A stretch of 64,000 nucleotides of DNA from JAHBNG01 sp039028975 (GCA_039028975.1 JBCCHB010000033.1:1-64000), one strand, 5' to 3'. Counted from the first letter of the stretch, positions 27,072-36,724 are shown. Made by a program: numbers and translations. Notes: generated by a model from the letters alone, not told the origin.

Positions 27072-28535
27072 ATGGCACCCAAACGAAATGATCCCTGCCA
27101 CTGTGGCAGCGGGAAGAAATACAAACATTGTCATCTGAAAGAAGATCGGGAAAAGGAACGGGCAGAGAAGGAACCGGTATTCAAGCCCATGCAAGCACCC
27201 GTTACAGTTCTGCCACATCTCATTGATGATGACGCGCCGCAAAACCGACCTCGGTCAATGGCGATTCCTGCTGAAATGGCCCGCGAGATGGAACTCTATC
27301 ACGCTTTCGAAGAGGCTGATTACGAGGGGCAGATTGACGTCCTGCGTACCTCCATTGATGAACTGGAGCTTGATAACGAGAACGCCTTTGAGTTCTTTAA
27401 TGAACTTTATCCACAGATGGCTGAACGAGGAAATAGAGAAGGGTTTGTAGAACTTGTGGCCCTACTCCGAACCAACCTGCCTGACATGTATGCCGCAGAA
27501 GAGCACTGGTTCTGGGAATGGGAAGTCTCCAACGCATTGATTTTGGGAGATGATGAGGCCCTTCAGAGAGCAACCGAACGCTTAGTCAGAAACGGCGAAG
27601 ACGAGCCAGATATGTGCATTCCGGTCTTGAATGGCCTGTTCTACCACGACCGCAGAGGGGTTCTGCTCAACGCTATCACCAAACTCACTGCGGAAATTGA
27701 TGCTGGAGACTATTTTGTCAACGAATCAGTTGAACTCAACGAAAAGTTCGGTAAACTCATCGTGCTGAACTACATGGAAACCCATTACCCCACTGGCGAG
27801 CCGGGCATCGAACCAACTACCTACTTCACCGAGTCCAATGTGGAAGCGCTTGCTACTCAGGCAGTAATCTACATTGAGGATCTAACGGTTGACGGGCTAA
27901 AACAATACATCTCTAGGGTCGGTGGCCTAATCAAGGACGAGTGGACGCTGGAGCACTTTGATCTTGATGATAACTTGGAAGATGGCTTTGAAGATGGAGA
28001 GTGGATGAACAATGACTGGTACAATGGGTGGGGCGATGATGATTATTATGATGAGGGTGAGGAGGATGACGAGATAGCCCCATGTCTAGCTCATCTACGC
28101 GATTTGGGGTATGAATTTCTCCACTACGCTCGTCACGTCGAAACCATCCCACTGACGAAAGCCGAGCTAGCGCGTGAGCATTTGGCGGATTATATCCTCG
28201 AACGCGCAACAAGCGAGTTACTTAACCATCCATTGTCTAAAGCCACTGTGAACAACGTCCTACTCCCCGATTATGGCTCCTTGCAAGAGTATCTACCCCG
28301 ATTTTACAGTCCTATGGGGTATGGGATGTATGCAGGTGCGGCCCTCTTTGAGCTTGTTCCCACATGGGTTCGCTTCCTGCAATCGAAAGAACTGGTGGAT
28401 CCTAAAGACTCTCGAAAGGCGCTCAAGAGCATGCAAGCATTGAGCCAGTCTGTGGTGAAAGTGATGGAAAATTATGATTCGGATCCAACGTTGGCAGTGA
28501 ATATGCGGAAGTGGCGGGAAAATGCAGGGATATAG
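27072..28535 (+). CDS. SEC-C metal-binding motif protein, 487 aa
   Basis: Hypothetical protein recognised only by its N-terminal SEC-C motif, RNDPCHCGSGKKYKHCH (about 5-21), a zinc-binding CxC...CH element first known from the SecA C-terminus. Here it is N-terminal rather than C-terminal. The rest is a long acidic, alpha-helical-looking body with TPR-like character (ELYHAFEEADYEGQIDVL), a very acidic segment around residues 295-335 with DDDYYDEGEEDDE, and a C-terminal part (DSRKALKSMQALSQSVVKVM). No signal peptide; presumably cytoplasmic. It begins 34 bases after the dehydrogenase and may share its transcript. Function unknown. Confidence 0.75.
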   Translation: MAPKRNDPCHCGSGKKYKHCHLKEDREKERAEKEPVFKPMQAPVTVLPHLIDDDAPQNRPRSMAIPAEMAREMELYHAFEEADYEGQIDVLRTSIDELELDNENAFEFFNELYPQMAERGNREGFVELVALLRTNLPDMYAAEEHWFWEWEVSNALILGDDEALQRATERLVRNGEDEPDMCIPVLNGLFYHDRRGVLLNAITKLTAEIDAGDYFVNESVELNEKFGKLIVLNYMETHYPTGEPGIEPTTYFTESNVEALATQAVIYIEDLTVDGLKQYISRVGGLIKDEWTLEHFDLDDNLEDGFEDGEWMNNDWYNGWGDDDYYDEGEEDDEIAPCLAHLRDLGYEFLHYARHVETIPLTKAELAREHLADYILERATSELLNHPLSKATVNNVLLPDYGSLQEYLPRFYSPMGYGMYAGAALFELVPTWVRFLQSKELVDPKDSRKALKSMQALSQSVVKVMENYDSDPTLAVNMRKWRENAGI

Positions 28536-28540
28536 GAGTA

Positions 28541-29527
28541 GTGTGGGGCAATCCATTTTATATTACGGCACTCATCAAACAGGCTGCCAAGCTGGGTACA
28601 GTGCTGAACAGTGAAGAAGCCATCAATCGTGTCCTGGCTGTGGATATTTCCTCTGGCTTTATCTGGGCTGAGCTTTACGACTAGGTTGATAGCTGGATTC
28701 GACGCATCAACGAGCAGGGGGTTACCAAGTGGATTTTCTATCTGTCAGCGCTAGAGGAAGGCCAGCGCATTAGCCTGGAACGGGTTCAGCAAGAATTAAG
28801 GGTTAAGGAAGGGCATGATGTCTCCATAGAGGAGATTCGCGAAGTGCTGATCCGCCTCTCTCGTGGCGACTTACTCGATTACAGAGAGTTTGGCAACTGG
28901 TTCGGCAAAGTGGATGACCCTATTCGGCTGCAGTGTATCAAGGTTTGGGGGCGAGTAGAATTGGAAGGATTTAGCCAAGCTCAAGCACGCAGTGAGCTGG
29001 ATGACAAATATCGCAAGATAGCAAAACGGATACACAACTATAAAGGATATCTGGTTGAAGTCTTTATGGCCCAGGTTCTATTGAGTAACCAAAATAGGCG
29101 CAATCAACCTCTGCCCGGACGGTATTTCAATAGCGATACAGACATTCAACTACCTCCCATTCTCTACTATCCCAATCAGCAAGTGCAGTTGTCTGCTGGC
29201 AAAGACAAAGAGATTGATATTTTGGCCGTCTATAGCGGCGTTACCTGGGTTTGCCAAAGCAAATGGGTGACCGTCAGGAAGATAGGCACCTCTGTTTTGC
29301 AGGCATTGCTCGAACAAGCTGCCATTATCCAAGAGGAGCGCAATCCTCACTCAATCTGTATGTGGCTTTTCGCCCACAATGGACTCACCAAAGAGGCGGA
29401 AGAATTGGCCAAAGAGGAAGGCATCTTCTGGTCCGATCGGGAGCAGTTGGATGGGTTGTTGCAGTATCTGGGTTTGCGTTCGTTGCCTAAGTTGGATAAG
29501 TTAGAATCAGATGAAGGTTCTGTCTAA
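28541..29527 (+). pseudogene. C-terminal remnant of an AAA ATPase with nuclease-like domain, interrupted by TAG
   Basis: The frame opens abruptly at VWGNPFYITALIKQAAK, which reads like the middle of an AAA ATPase (sensor/lid region). It runs to AELYD, hits an in-frame TAG at 28682-28684, then continues VDSWIRRINEQGVTKW without shift into the open part from 28844. Later segments RGDLLDYREFGNWFGKVDDP, MAQVLLSNQNRRNQPLPGRYF and GKDKEIDILAVYSGVTWVCQSKWV (PD-(D/E)xK-like: Asp...Gln-Ser-Lys) are intact. The ATP-binding N-terminus is missing altogether. So the gene is both 5'-truncated and carries a nonsense codon. A product of about 227 residues from GTG 28844 could still be made. Confidence 0.75.
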
Positions 29528-29539
29528 ACATACCGAAAC

Positions 29540-30316
29540 ATGATTGAATACATTGCCACCCTACCCATATTAAAAGATCTGTACGAAAAACCTCGTGACT
29601 TGACCCGTTTTCGGCAATACTTGGCTGAGATGCTAGGCGAAAATGAAGATGGCGAGTTGGATGTGGTTGTTCCTATCACGTCGGCCAACCCCATGGGGCG
29701 AGAGCACTGTCTGGATGCAGTCAACAAGCTGCTTGCTGTGGATGCAGATGGCGTGGCTTGGCGTGCATTGGAAGAAGCCGCTGGGGAATTGGAGATGAAT
29801 GCCTCATCGGCCAGGGCCACGGTGATCTTACTAGATGATGTAGCAGGCGGCTGGACCAATCGCTATACCACTGAGGCCAATTGGAGAATGCGACGAGATC
29901 TGCAGGCGGAGCGGGCCAACCGCAAACGCCAATATATTCAAATTGTCTGTTGGGCCAGCGAAGCCTATACCGTAGAACGCATTCACGAAGAAGCCCGGGC
30001 GGCGCTCTACCGTCATTTATGGATTGAACAAAATGGACCACCGGAAACGTTGCAGCAGGTAATGGAATTGGACGGTGGTGCTTACGCCTTTGCCGGACGC
30101 CAACCCACCCTCCCCGACGATGAGCTGGACTATACTAGAGAGGTGATGCAACCTCATCTAGATAATGTGGATTTTCCCATCCAGTTTGCGTTTCTATTTG
30201 GAGATGAAGCGGCCCAGAGCATTGGCTATGAGCCGCAAGGAGTCAGCGCATATGCAGGATTTGAGGTTGCCTTGTACTTGGCTCTGTTTGAAAACGAGCG
30301 TTTCGGCAAGACATAG
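29540..30316 (+). CDS. Hypothetical protein, 258 aa
   Basis: Not recognised. Starts 13 bases after the ATPase remnant without a clear ribosome site. The sequence is soluble, acidic and mostly helical-looking: MIEYIATLPILKDLYEKPRDL at the start, a central TVILLDDVAGGWTNRYTTEANWRMRRDL, QIVCWASEAYTVERIHEEARAALYRH and a C-terminal LDNVDFPIQFAFLFGDEAAQSIGYEPQG. The regular spacing of aromatic and acidic residues and the uninterrupted length argue that it is a real gene. No signal peptide or membrane segment. Next gene is convergent. Confidence 0.6.
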   Translation: MIEYIATLPILKDLYEKPRDLTRFRQYLAEMLGENEDGELDVVVPITSANPMGREHCLDAVNKLLAVDADGVAWRALEEAAGELEMNASSARATVILLDDVAGGWTNRYTTEANWRMRRDLQAERANRKRQYIQIVCWASEAYTVERIHEEARAALYRHLWIEQNGPPETLQQVMELDGGAYAFAGRQPTLPDDELDYTREVMQPHLDNVDFPIQFAFLFGDEAAQSIGYEPQGVSAYAGFEVALYLALFENERFGKT

Positions 30317-30365
30317 GTGGAGAAATCACTGGTTTCTCCCAGTGACGTTTCAAAATAACCGCAAT

Positions 30366-31121
30366 TTAGCTCAAATGCTTCTCTAAGAATGCAAACATCT
30401 TCTTCCAGCCATCCACCGCCTGCTCCTGGCGGTAGGCTGGACGATCATAGTAGAAGAAGCCATGCCCCGCTTGGGGATACATGTGGAACTCGTACTCTTT
30501 GCCATGCTTTTTAAGTTCTCCTTCATGGATGGCAACCTGCTCCGGCGTGGGGCTGTGATCCTCTTCACCAAAGATGCCGAGCAATGGGCAGGCGAGATCT
30601 TTAGTGTAGTCAATCGGAGCCACTGGAAAGTGGGAGGAGAGATCTTCTTCGGCCATAACGACTCGGCCACCCCAGCAGTCAATGGCGGCATCAAAGCCCG
30701 GAATTCGGCAAGCCCCTAAGAAAGCGTGACGACCGCCTGAACAGGTTCCCCAGATTCCGACCTTGCCATTCAAGTTTGGAAGTGAGTGCAGATAGGCCAG
30801 CGTGCCCGTCAGATCACCAATAACTTGCTCATCTGGCACGCCGCGATCCGCCCGAACCTTAGCGGCTACATCCTCAGGGGTCCCATGCCCAACCCGATGG
30901 TAGAGATTCGGTGAGACGGCAATATAGCCATGATGAGCAAACTTGCGAGTTGCTTCTCGGTACCACTCATCCCAACCAGGTAGGTGATGAATGACGACCA
31001 TGCCTGGAAAGGGGCCTGGTCCTGTGGGGCGTGCAGCATAGGCGTAAATCGAGTCGCTGTTGGCCCCTGTTACACTGATGGTTTCAGCGATCATCCCTTC
31101 ATATTGTTCCGTAGTGTACAT
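30366..31121 (-). CDS. Dienelactone hydrolase family protein
   Basis: An alpha/beta hydrolase of 251 residues. MVVIHHLPGWDEW forms the oxyanion-hole region. GIWGTCSGGRHAFL holds the nucleophile Cys in the GxCxGG elbow of dienelactone hydrolases. GIFGEEDHSPTP supplies the Asp, and QAGHGFFYYDRPAY the His and the AGHGF signature. Family members open lactone rings (carboxymethylenebutenolidase) or hydrolyse other esters; many are general detoxification enzymes. Cytoplasmic, no signal peptide. Starts at an ATG behind AGAGAA. It is separated by 45 bases from the phosphatase gene upstream on the same strand. Confidence 0.85.
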   Translation of the reverse strand: MYTTEQYEGMIAETISVTGANSDSIYAYAARPTGPGPFPGMVVIHHLPGWDEWYREATRKFAHHGYIAVSPNLYHRVGHGTPEDVAAKVRADRGVPDEQVIGDLTGTLAYLHSLPNLNGKVGIWGTCSGGRHAFLGACRIPGFDAAIDCWGGRVVMAEEDLSSHFPVAPIDYTKDLACPLLGIFGEEDHSPTPEQVAIHEGELKKHGKEYEFHMYPQAGHGFFYYDRPAYRQEQAVDGWKKMFAFLEKHLS

Positions 31122-31166
31122 GGTATCTTGATTTCTCTCCTTTTAGGGTGGCTGTGCACAGCCTAG

Positions 31167-31835
31167 CTATTCGGCTTCTCCCATCGCTGCCTCAATCCCA
31201 AATAAGTATCCTGTTTCGTTAAGCGTGTTGACCATCCAGGGACTGCGATCGGCCGAGCTACTAGAGTCATTTTTGCGATAAGAGACAATGCTCAGTCCAC
31301 AATTACTCATGCGGAAACGGAAGCTGGTTATGGGCATTTCCAACAGCTCACGCAAAAATGTTCCTAAAAATGCCCCATGCGAGACGATCATCACTCGCTC
31401 GCCAGAATGGCGCTGAGCGATTTCTGTAAGTACTTTATCGGCTCGCTCTAATAAGGTTACCGTACTCTCACCACCTGGATAGGCAAAATCGACTGCCCAT
31501 CGATCCACGTCGGGTGTGAAAAACTCTGGGAAAGCTTCTTTGGCCTCGTCTGACGTGCGTCCTTCCATAACGCCTCCGGCTCGTTCACGCAATCTCTCAT
31601 CGGGGATAATTTCATGGCCAGTTTGTGTGGCAATGGCTTTGGCTGTGTCCATTGTGCGGTCTAAATCGCTGGAATAAAGGGCCGTAAAGGGAATCGGTTC
31701 TAGACGATTCGCTACGGCTTTGGCTTGCTCGACCCCTAGAGGTGTCAGTTGGCTATTGAGTTGTCCTTGCCAACGTCCTTCTTTGTTCCAATCAGTTTGA
31801 CCATGGCGAATGAGATAGAGTTGGGTCTGCTCCAC
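31167..31835 (-). CDS. Histidine phosphatase family protein (phosphoglycerate mutase-like)
   Basis: A 222-residue cytoplasmic protein. YLIRHGQTDWNKEGRWQGQLN contains the RHG phospho-histidine motif of the family, YSSDLDRTMDTAKAIA the second Arg, LRERAGGVMEG the catalytic Glu region, and VMIVSHGAFLGTFL the second His. This pattern fits GpmB/CobC-type phosphatases; substrate specificity is not readable. Length is normal. Downstream gene is the dienelactone hydrolase in the same direction. Confidence 0.88.
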   Translation of the reverse strand: MEQTQLYLIRHGQTDWNKEGRWQGQLNSQLTPLGVEQAKAVANRLEPIPFTALYSSDLDRTMDTAKAIATQTGHEIIPDERLRERAGGVMEGRTSDEAKEAFPEFFTPDVDRWAVDFAYPGGESTVTLLERADKVLTEIAQRHSGERVMIVSHGAFLGTFLRELLEMPITSFRFRMSNCGLSIVSYRKNDSSSSADRSPWMVNTLNETGYLFGIEAAMGEAE

Positions 31836-31968
31836 GGAAGGGTTCCTTACCTTTTCACTAATTATTACAAATTATCAGTAGAGGATGCATTGCATCTGTA
31901 ACCAAGCGCAATGTACCCAAAATGGACAAGGCGAACTCTGGACCAGATGACTAAGCGACTAAGGACTA

Positions 31969-32703
31969 CTAATTATAGTTCAATGTACTCATTTCGGCCA
32001 TTGCTTGAATCTCACTATCGTTCTCAATAATCTGACCGATCTGTCCATCGACCATCTTGATGACCTTGTCTACATAGCGAACCATGCGAAGGTCATGGGT
32101 TACCATGATACCAGCGCGCTGCTGCTCATGAATCAGTTCAGAAAAGGTCGCAACAACTTGGTAGGCTCGCTCAGTATCTAAGCTGGCTGTCGGTTCGTCT
32201 GCTAACACCACATTGGGTTCATGAATCAGCGCCCGGGCAATAGCCACCCGCTGCTGCTGCCCACCAGAGAGTTGACCTGGATAATTCTTCATACGGTCGC
32301 CTAATCCCAAGCGCTCGAGCAAGTCGGCCGCGCGTTGTTTGCCGTCTTTGCCCAGCTTGCCATTTAGGCGCAGCATCAGTTCAACATTTTCTCGAGCATT
32401 GAGGTATGGAACTAGGTTGTTGGATTGAAAGGAGAAACCAATGGCGTGGCGACGGAAGCGGGTGCGTTTAGCATCGCTCATCTTTCCCAGATCTTCTCCG
32501 TTGATGGAGACCAGACCGGCAGTGGGGCTTAGCAAACCTGCAAGAATGGCAAGCATAGTGGTCTTGCCGGATCCGCTTGGCCCAACCAACGCGACAAACT
32601 CTCCCTGCTGGATCTGAAAGGAGACCTCATCAACGGCTTTGATGAGGTTTTCACCTTCGCCATAGGTTTTGAGAACAGAGGAAGCTTCTAAGATAGGTGG
32701 CAT
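31969..32703 (-). CDS. ABC transporter ATP-binding protein (MacB/LolD/DevA-like)
   Basis: A 244-residue nucleotide-binding subunit. VGPSGSGKTTMLAILAGLL is Walker A, FSFQSNNLVPYLNARENV the Q-loop, YPGQLSGGQQQRVAIARALI the ABC signature, VLADEPTASLD Walker B, and MVTHDLRMV the H-loop. With the permease and HlyD-like gene upstream on the same strand it makes a DevABC/MacAB-type tripartite exporter. The gap of 322 bases to the permease contains two dispersed repeats (C and A copies), which seem to have entered the operon; whether transcription crosses them is unknown. Confidence 0.9.
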   Translation of the reverse strand: MPPILEASSVLKTYGEGENLIKAVDEVSFQIQQGEFVALVGPSGSGKTTMLAILAGLLSPTAGLVSINGEDLGKMSDAKRTRFRRHAIGFSFQSNNLVPYLNARENVELMLRLNGKLGKDGKQRAADLLERLGLGDRMKNYPGQLSGGQQQRVAIARALIHEPNVVLADEPTASLDTERAYQVVATFSELIHEQQRAGIMVTHDLRMVRYVDKVIKMVDGQIGQIIENDSEIQAMAEMSTLNYN

Positions 32704-32752
32704 AAAAAAAGGACTATAATAATTATCTGTTGAATTTGTGAGTGGCTGAATG

Positions 32753-32836
32753 TTTAGGAACGAGAATTAAACAACTTGGGCATTTGAAGTAGCTACACCC
32801 GATTGAGATGCACTAATTATTTACGGCTCATTCTTA
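32753..32836 (-). repeat. Dispersed repeat family C, copy 3
   Basis: Inverted copy: TTTAGGAACGAGAATTAAAC, then TAGCTACACCCGATTGAGATG, ending GGCTCATTCTTAA. Lies within the export operon between permease and ATPase genes. Confidence 0.7.
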
Positions 32837-32922
32837 ATGTGGGGGATAGAATCGATTGGGTCTGTGAAGTTGAACCTGTTTTGTTTCGTTCATGCTCATT
32901 CACAGATTCAACAATTCACAAT

Positions 32923-33009
32923 TTATACTCAGCTCCGTTTGACAACAGATGTTTGGTCTCCCTGGTAGAGCTTGGGAAAACACCTGTTTTCAAAACGACC
33001 GCGGTATAA
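32923..33009. repeat. Dispersed palindromic repeat family A, copy 2
   Basis: TTATACTCAGCTCCG ... CAGATGTTTGGTCTCCCTGG ... AACGACCGCGGTATAA, 87 bp, opposite orientation to copy 1. It ends 16 bases before the permease stop. Confidence 0.75.
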
Positions 33010-33025
33010 TTATTAAACTGGGTTT

Positions 33026-34216
33026 CTATTGGGCCAGTCCCAAAGCCGTAAGGGGTTCGACTTTGAGCAAGGACCAAACGGAAACGAGGCCGCCTACAGG
33101 TCCAATGATGAGGAGTAGAATCAATGCAGATGCTACTGAATTGCCGCTGAAGCGGACAGGAATCTCCACTGGGAAACTAAGAGCCAGCGCATAACAGATG
33201 GCCCCACCAATCAGTACCCCAATCACATTGACAATGAGGATTTGGGCAACAGTAGCAACAGCAACCGTCACATTGGAGGCACCAATGGCTTTCAACATGC
33301 CGATAAGGGCGACCTTCTGAAGGGTTTGGATCTGGAAAAAGCCCCCGATGACGAGAATACCAATGAAGAGCGTAAAGAAGCGTTGGGTGTTAAGTGTGCT
33401 CTGTTGGGCCGCATAGCCTGGTAAAGATTCATAGGCCGTCACTCTATCTACCACTTCAATATCTTCGACTTCGTTCACCAATCGTTGGGCAACATCACTT
33501 GGCGTCGCGTCTTGAGTGGTGCGCACAGCCACCACGTTAGAGACTAATTCTTCACTCTGTTCACTGACATTGGCCTGGGGGCGGACCTTTTCCCACGTAA
33601 GGTAGGGCAAAACGAGCGAGGGGTTAAACTGATAGAGTTGGCGGCCAGCAATCCCAACGACTGTTAAATCATAAAACTCTTCTTGAGTACCTTGAGTTGA
33701 TTTAATGGTAATGGTGTCACCAAGCTGAATGTCTCGACGCATGAAGGCGTTTTCATCAATGATAACACCATTGCTACGATTACGCCCCAAGGGACTACCA
33801 GATATTACAATCGGTTCACCTGGGTGGCCTGATTCGACGCCAATGAGGGAAACGTCAAGGGGCTCTTGAATAGAAGAACCGTCTTGAGCAGCTGCCCCAT
33901 CGACTTGGCGATCAAATACGATAGTAGCAGATGCAAAGCCAATCTGTCCTGCATCCGCTACACCTTCAACTCGACGAATTTGATTGGTCTTGGAGCGACC
34001 CAACCGACTGGACGGGATAGAAAGTTCAACGTTGCTCTGATAGACGATCAGCTCTCCCGTTAAACTTTCAATATACTCTTTGTTACTATCTGCCAATCCC
34101 TGAGCCAAGGCAGCGATGAACAAGACCAGCGTTGTAATCAACGTGACGATTAGGCTAATGAGAATAAAGCGCCCCTTATTGTGGCGGATCTCTTTTAAGG
34201 CTAGATAGAGAGGCAT
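33026..34216 (-). CDS. ABC transporter permease (DevC/FtsX-like)
   Basis: A 396-residue membrane protein. N-terminal helix FILISLIVTLITTLVLFIAALAQGLA (about 15-40), then a large extracytoplasmic domain (to about 260; SLTGELIVYQSN ... QLYQFNPSLVLPYL), and three C-terminal helices (FFTLFIGILVIGGFFQIQ, VAVATVAQILIVNVIGVLIGGAICYALAL, ALILLLIIGPVGGLVSVWSLL). This is the FtsX/MacB-type topology, and the ending with KVEPLTALG is typical of DevC permeases. Works with the HlyD-like periplasmic subunit encoded 11 bases upstream and the ATPase downstream. Confidence 0.9.
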   Translation of the reverse strand: MPLYLALKEIRHNKGRFILISLIVTLITTLVLFIAALAQGLADSNKEYIESLTGELIVYQSNVELSIPSSRLGRSKTNQIRRVEGVADAGQIGFASATIVFDRQVDGAAAQDGSSIQEPLDVSLIGVESGHPGEPIVISGSPLGRNRSNGVIIDENAFMRRDIQLGDTITIKSTQGTQEEFYDLTVVGIAGRQLYQFNPSLVLPYLTWEKVRPQANVSEQSEELVSNVVAVRTTQDATPSDVAQRLVNEVEDIEVVDRVTAYESLPGYAAQQSTLNTQRFFTLFIGILVIGGFFQIQTLQKVALIGMLKAIGASNVTVAVATVAQILIVNVIGVLIGGAICYALALSFPVEIPVRFSGNSVASALILLLIIGPVGGLVSVWSLLKVEPLTALGLAQ

Positions 34217-34227
34217 AACAGGTTTCG

Positions 34228-35553
34228 CTATTCAAAGGTAACAACGGCAGTCATGTTCCAAAGCAGGCGATCATCCAGATTATCCGGGGCGACGATTACA
34301 GTGTACACAATATCACCACGGTTGTCTTCGCCAACGAGTCGTATGCGGTTAACGGTGCCAGCAATCTCTACATCAGGCAGAGCATCAAAGGTAATTCTGG
34401 CTACGGAGCCAGGCTGCACATTGACAATCTGTAGCTCGGTCAAGTCTTCCGTCTCAATCTGCCAGTTTTGCAGATCAGCTAGTTGAATAACCCCAGCACC
34501 ACCCGCCAATTGCTCACCAAGGCTTACATCCACAGATGCAACAGTGCCGGCAAATGGTGCCCGCAGCTCAGTCTCGGAGAGAGAGACCAAAGCATCTTGT
34601 AGGGAGGCGGTGGATACGGCAAGATTGGCTTCAGCCGCTGCAATGGCTTCTTCCCTAGCACCTGCCGTTAGCAGATTAAGCTGTGCTTCAAAGTTCCGCA
34701 CGTCCGCTTCTGCGGCAGCAATGTCTGAGGGCAAAACCGCCAAGTATGACTCTAAACGTGCCTCGGCTTGCACCACACCTGCCCGCGCCGATGAAATATC
34801 TGCGGCGGTAGCCCCACTTTGCAGGTCGGCCAAGCGCGCCCTGGCCGCTTCTACATTATTGGTTGCCTGCTCTAGGTCTGCAGCCTGGGGCAGAGCAGCA
34901 ATGTCATTCCGCCACTTGACCTCATTGTAGGCACTTTGGGCGCGCCGCAGAGCGGCTTCTGCATTGGCCATTTCGGCCCTGGCCGAAATAAGTTGTTCCT
35001 CACTAGCACCCTCAAAGACCTTGGCCAGGCTTGCCCTAGCTGAATCGACCTGGGCTTCCACCTCCCGAACGTCACCTGCTTCCGAGCCTTTTAGGACTTT
35101 GTTGAGGCGTGCCTTGGACGCTTCCAAATTGGCTTGCGCAGAGGCGACCTCTTCCGCACGCGGCCCGGCCAAAAGTTCATCGAGCTGGGCCTGAACGCGG
35201 TTAACATCTGCTTGGGCCCGGCTCACAGCTACCTTTTGCCTTGCAGAGTCTAGGCGAATCAGCACTTGTCCCTCTTCAACGACATCTCCTTCTTGCACCA
35301 GTACACCATCCACAATACCACCTGCCGCCATGCTCAACGCAGCTCGCTGAACAGGAACAACTCGAGCATCCACCACAATAAGATTGTTGGCAATGACAGG
35401 TTGCTCAACTTGCGGCAGCTCTGTGGCTTCTTCTGCTGCTGGCTGTGACGCAGAGACCTGATCCAGTGAGATGTACCCCATTGTATTTAGAACAAAGACT
35501 GCAACAACTCCAATAAGAATCAATATACCTAAAATGCTAAAAATCCGTCTCAT
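34228..35553 (-). CDS. HlyD-family membrane fusion/adaptor protein (DevB-like)
   Basis: About 441 residues. MRRIFSILGILILIGVVAVFVL is a single N-terminal membrane anchor. A biotinyl-lipoyl-like half (AGGIVDGVLVQEGDVVEEGQVLIRLD) is followed by a long coiled-coil hairpin of Ala/Glu/Arg-rich repeats (about 100-310, e.g. AQANLEASKARLNKVL) and closes with the second lipoyl half (LRAPFAGTVASVDVSLGEQL). The coiled coil contains several near-repeats of about 35 residues, and longer than usual. Start ATG 35553 is preceded by GGGGG at the right distance, so 14 upstream codons are dropped. It is the first structural gene after the TetR regulator. In a genome without a typical outer membrane the partner of this adaptor is unclear. 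Confidence 0.88.
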   Translation of the reverse strand: MRRIFSILGILILIGVVAVFVLNTMGYISLDQVSASQPAAEEATELPQVEQPVIANNLIVVDARVVPVQRAALSMAAGGIVDGVLVQEGDVVEEGQVLIRLDSARQKVAVSRAQADVNRVQAQLDELLAGPRAEEVASAQANLEASKARLNKVLKGSEAGDVREVEAQVDSARASLAKVFEGASEEQLISARAEMANAEAALRRAQSAYNEVKWRNDIAALPQAADLEQATNNVEAARARLADLQSGATAADISSARAGVVQAEARLESYLAVLPSDIAAAEADVRNFEAQLNLLTAGAREEAIAAAEANLAVSTASLQDALVSLSETELRAPFAGTVASVDVSLGEQLAGGAGVIQLADLQNWQIETEDLTELQIVNVQPGSVARITFDALPDVEIAGTVNRIRLVGEDNRGDIVYTVIVAPDNLDDRLLWNMTAVVTFE

Positions 35554-35563
35554 TTTAATCCCC

Positions 35564-36370
35564 CTAATATGTACTTCTTGGCCGCAGACCGTCAAGCAAT
35601 ATGCGGATCATTTCGGTTGCCATGACTTCACTTGATAAAAAATGATGGTTGTGCTGAGTAAGGTTGTTCTGAATTTGAGATACTCGATAGCCGATACCGT
35701 CCATAATCGATAGAAAGGCACCAGTGACCAAGTCAGCGTGTATTGGCGAAATCTCGTTGCGACTCATGCCATTTTCGAATATAGAGCGAATTGGAATAAA
35801 AATCGAGTGGCTGACGATGCCATAAAGCCGCTCCCTATTTTCCTGGCTTAAAGCCGGCATGTCCGTATGCATCATTGCGAGCAGATTGAAGGATGGCTGT
35901 TGGGCAAACCAAGCTGAGACGGCTCGAAGTTCGGCTTCAACGTTATCTTCTGCTTGGGCGATTGCCGACACAATACCATTCTGATGACGAGCAAAAAATG
36001 CCTCTGCCACTGCGACAAAAAGCTGTTCCTTACCATCGGGGAAGTGATAATATAAAGATGCTTGCCGAATCTCCAAAGCGTCTGCAATATCACGTAAGGT
36101 AATTGCTGCGTAGCCTCGCTCCATAAAGAGCTGTTCAGCTGCTTGCAGCACCCGCTCTCGTGCATTGGTTGGCTCACTGGGGATGAGGCCATTTGAACCC
36201 AGGTCAGCCGCCACAAAATCAGCATTTTCTACGTTCGCTCCCCCAGAGTCACCGAATGATGGGGTTAGATTGCCGATGCGGTGATAATGCGAATTAGAAT
36301 CTACCATTTTTGAAAGCTCCGAGTTTATCTGAGTTCCTCCAAACTGTTCATTCATCGATTCAAACGACAC
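35564..36370 (-). CDS. TetR/AcrR-family transcription regulator
   Basis: A 268-residue regulator. The HTH is at about 68-115: ARERVLQAAEQLFMERGYAAITLRDIADALEIRQASLYYHF. A ligand-binding helical domain follows (to 260). The first 65 residues are an unusual hydrophilic extension (SHYHRIGNLTPSFGDSGGAN), so the real start could be later, but the frame starts well at ATG 36370 and no better site is seen before the HTH. It precedes the HlyD-permease-ATPase genes by 11 bases, same strand, and probably controls them; the dyad at 36431-36444 is a candidate operator. Confidence 0.88.
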   Translation of the reverse strand: MSFESMNEQFGGTQINSELSKMVDSNSHYHRIGNLTPSFGDSGGANVENADFVAADLGSNGLIPSEPTNARERVLQAAEQLFMERGYAAITLRDIADALEIRQASLYYHFPDGKEQLFVAVAEAFFARHQNGIVSAIAQAEDNVEAELRAVSAWFAQQPSFNLLAMMHTDMPALSQENRERLYGIVSHSIFIPIRSIFENGMSRNEISPIHADLVTGAFLSIMDGIGYRVSQIQNNLTQHNHHFLSSEVMATEMIRILLDGLRPRSTY

Positions 36371-36430
36371 GTTACCCTTTACGTTTCATTCCGCAATATA
36401 GTTTCTAGATAAGTAGCATACACGTACTTT

Positions 36431-36444
36431 ACCTAATTTTAGGT
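36431..36444. promoter_or_regulatory. Candidate TetR operator, ACCTAATTTTAGGT
   Basis: Perfect dyad ACCTAA-TT-TTAGGT, about 60 bases before the TetR start, followed by direct AGGTAGGT units and by TGTACA-ATTCA-TGTACA. Position and symmetry fit autoregulation. Confidence 0.5.
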
Positions 36445-36550
36445 AGGTAGGTGTACAATTCATGTACAAAACATTTATACAGTGAAGCACACATAAGTAA
36501 AGAGTACAAAACGATTGCTGCGGAACGCAAAGGCAACTGGGAAACTCCTC

Positions 36551-36640
36551 TTAGGAATAAATGAGATCTAAAACTTCGATCCTACCATCTTGGGTACCAG
36601 AAAAAGCTTTCGTTAGACTTTATTAAATGTTCGTTCTTTA
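36551..36640 (-). repeat. Dispersed repeat family D, copy 3
   Basis: AAAACTTCGATCCTACCATC, then TGGGTACCAGAAAAAGC and CGTTAGACTTTATT; diverged from copy 2 by scattered substitutions and without the full core hairpin. Immediately abuts repeat A copy 4. Confidence 0.6.
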
Positions 36641-36724
36641 GTTTCGTTTGAAACTGGATGTTTGGCCTCCTATCCTGGGCAGAATTTTGAAAAGAGCTGT
36701 TTTCAAAATTCCAGCACTATAAAA
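36640..36724. repeat. Dispersed palindromic repeat family A, copy 4 (degenerate)
   Basis: CGTTTGAAACTGGATGTTTGG ... GAGCTGTTTTCAAAATTCCAG ... ACTATAA retains both arms, but the outer TATACTCAG end is lost. Confidence 0.55.
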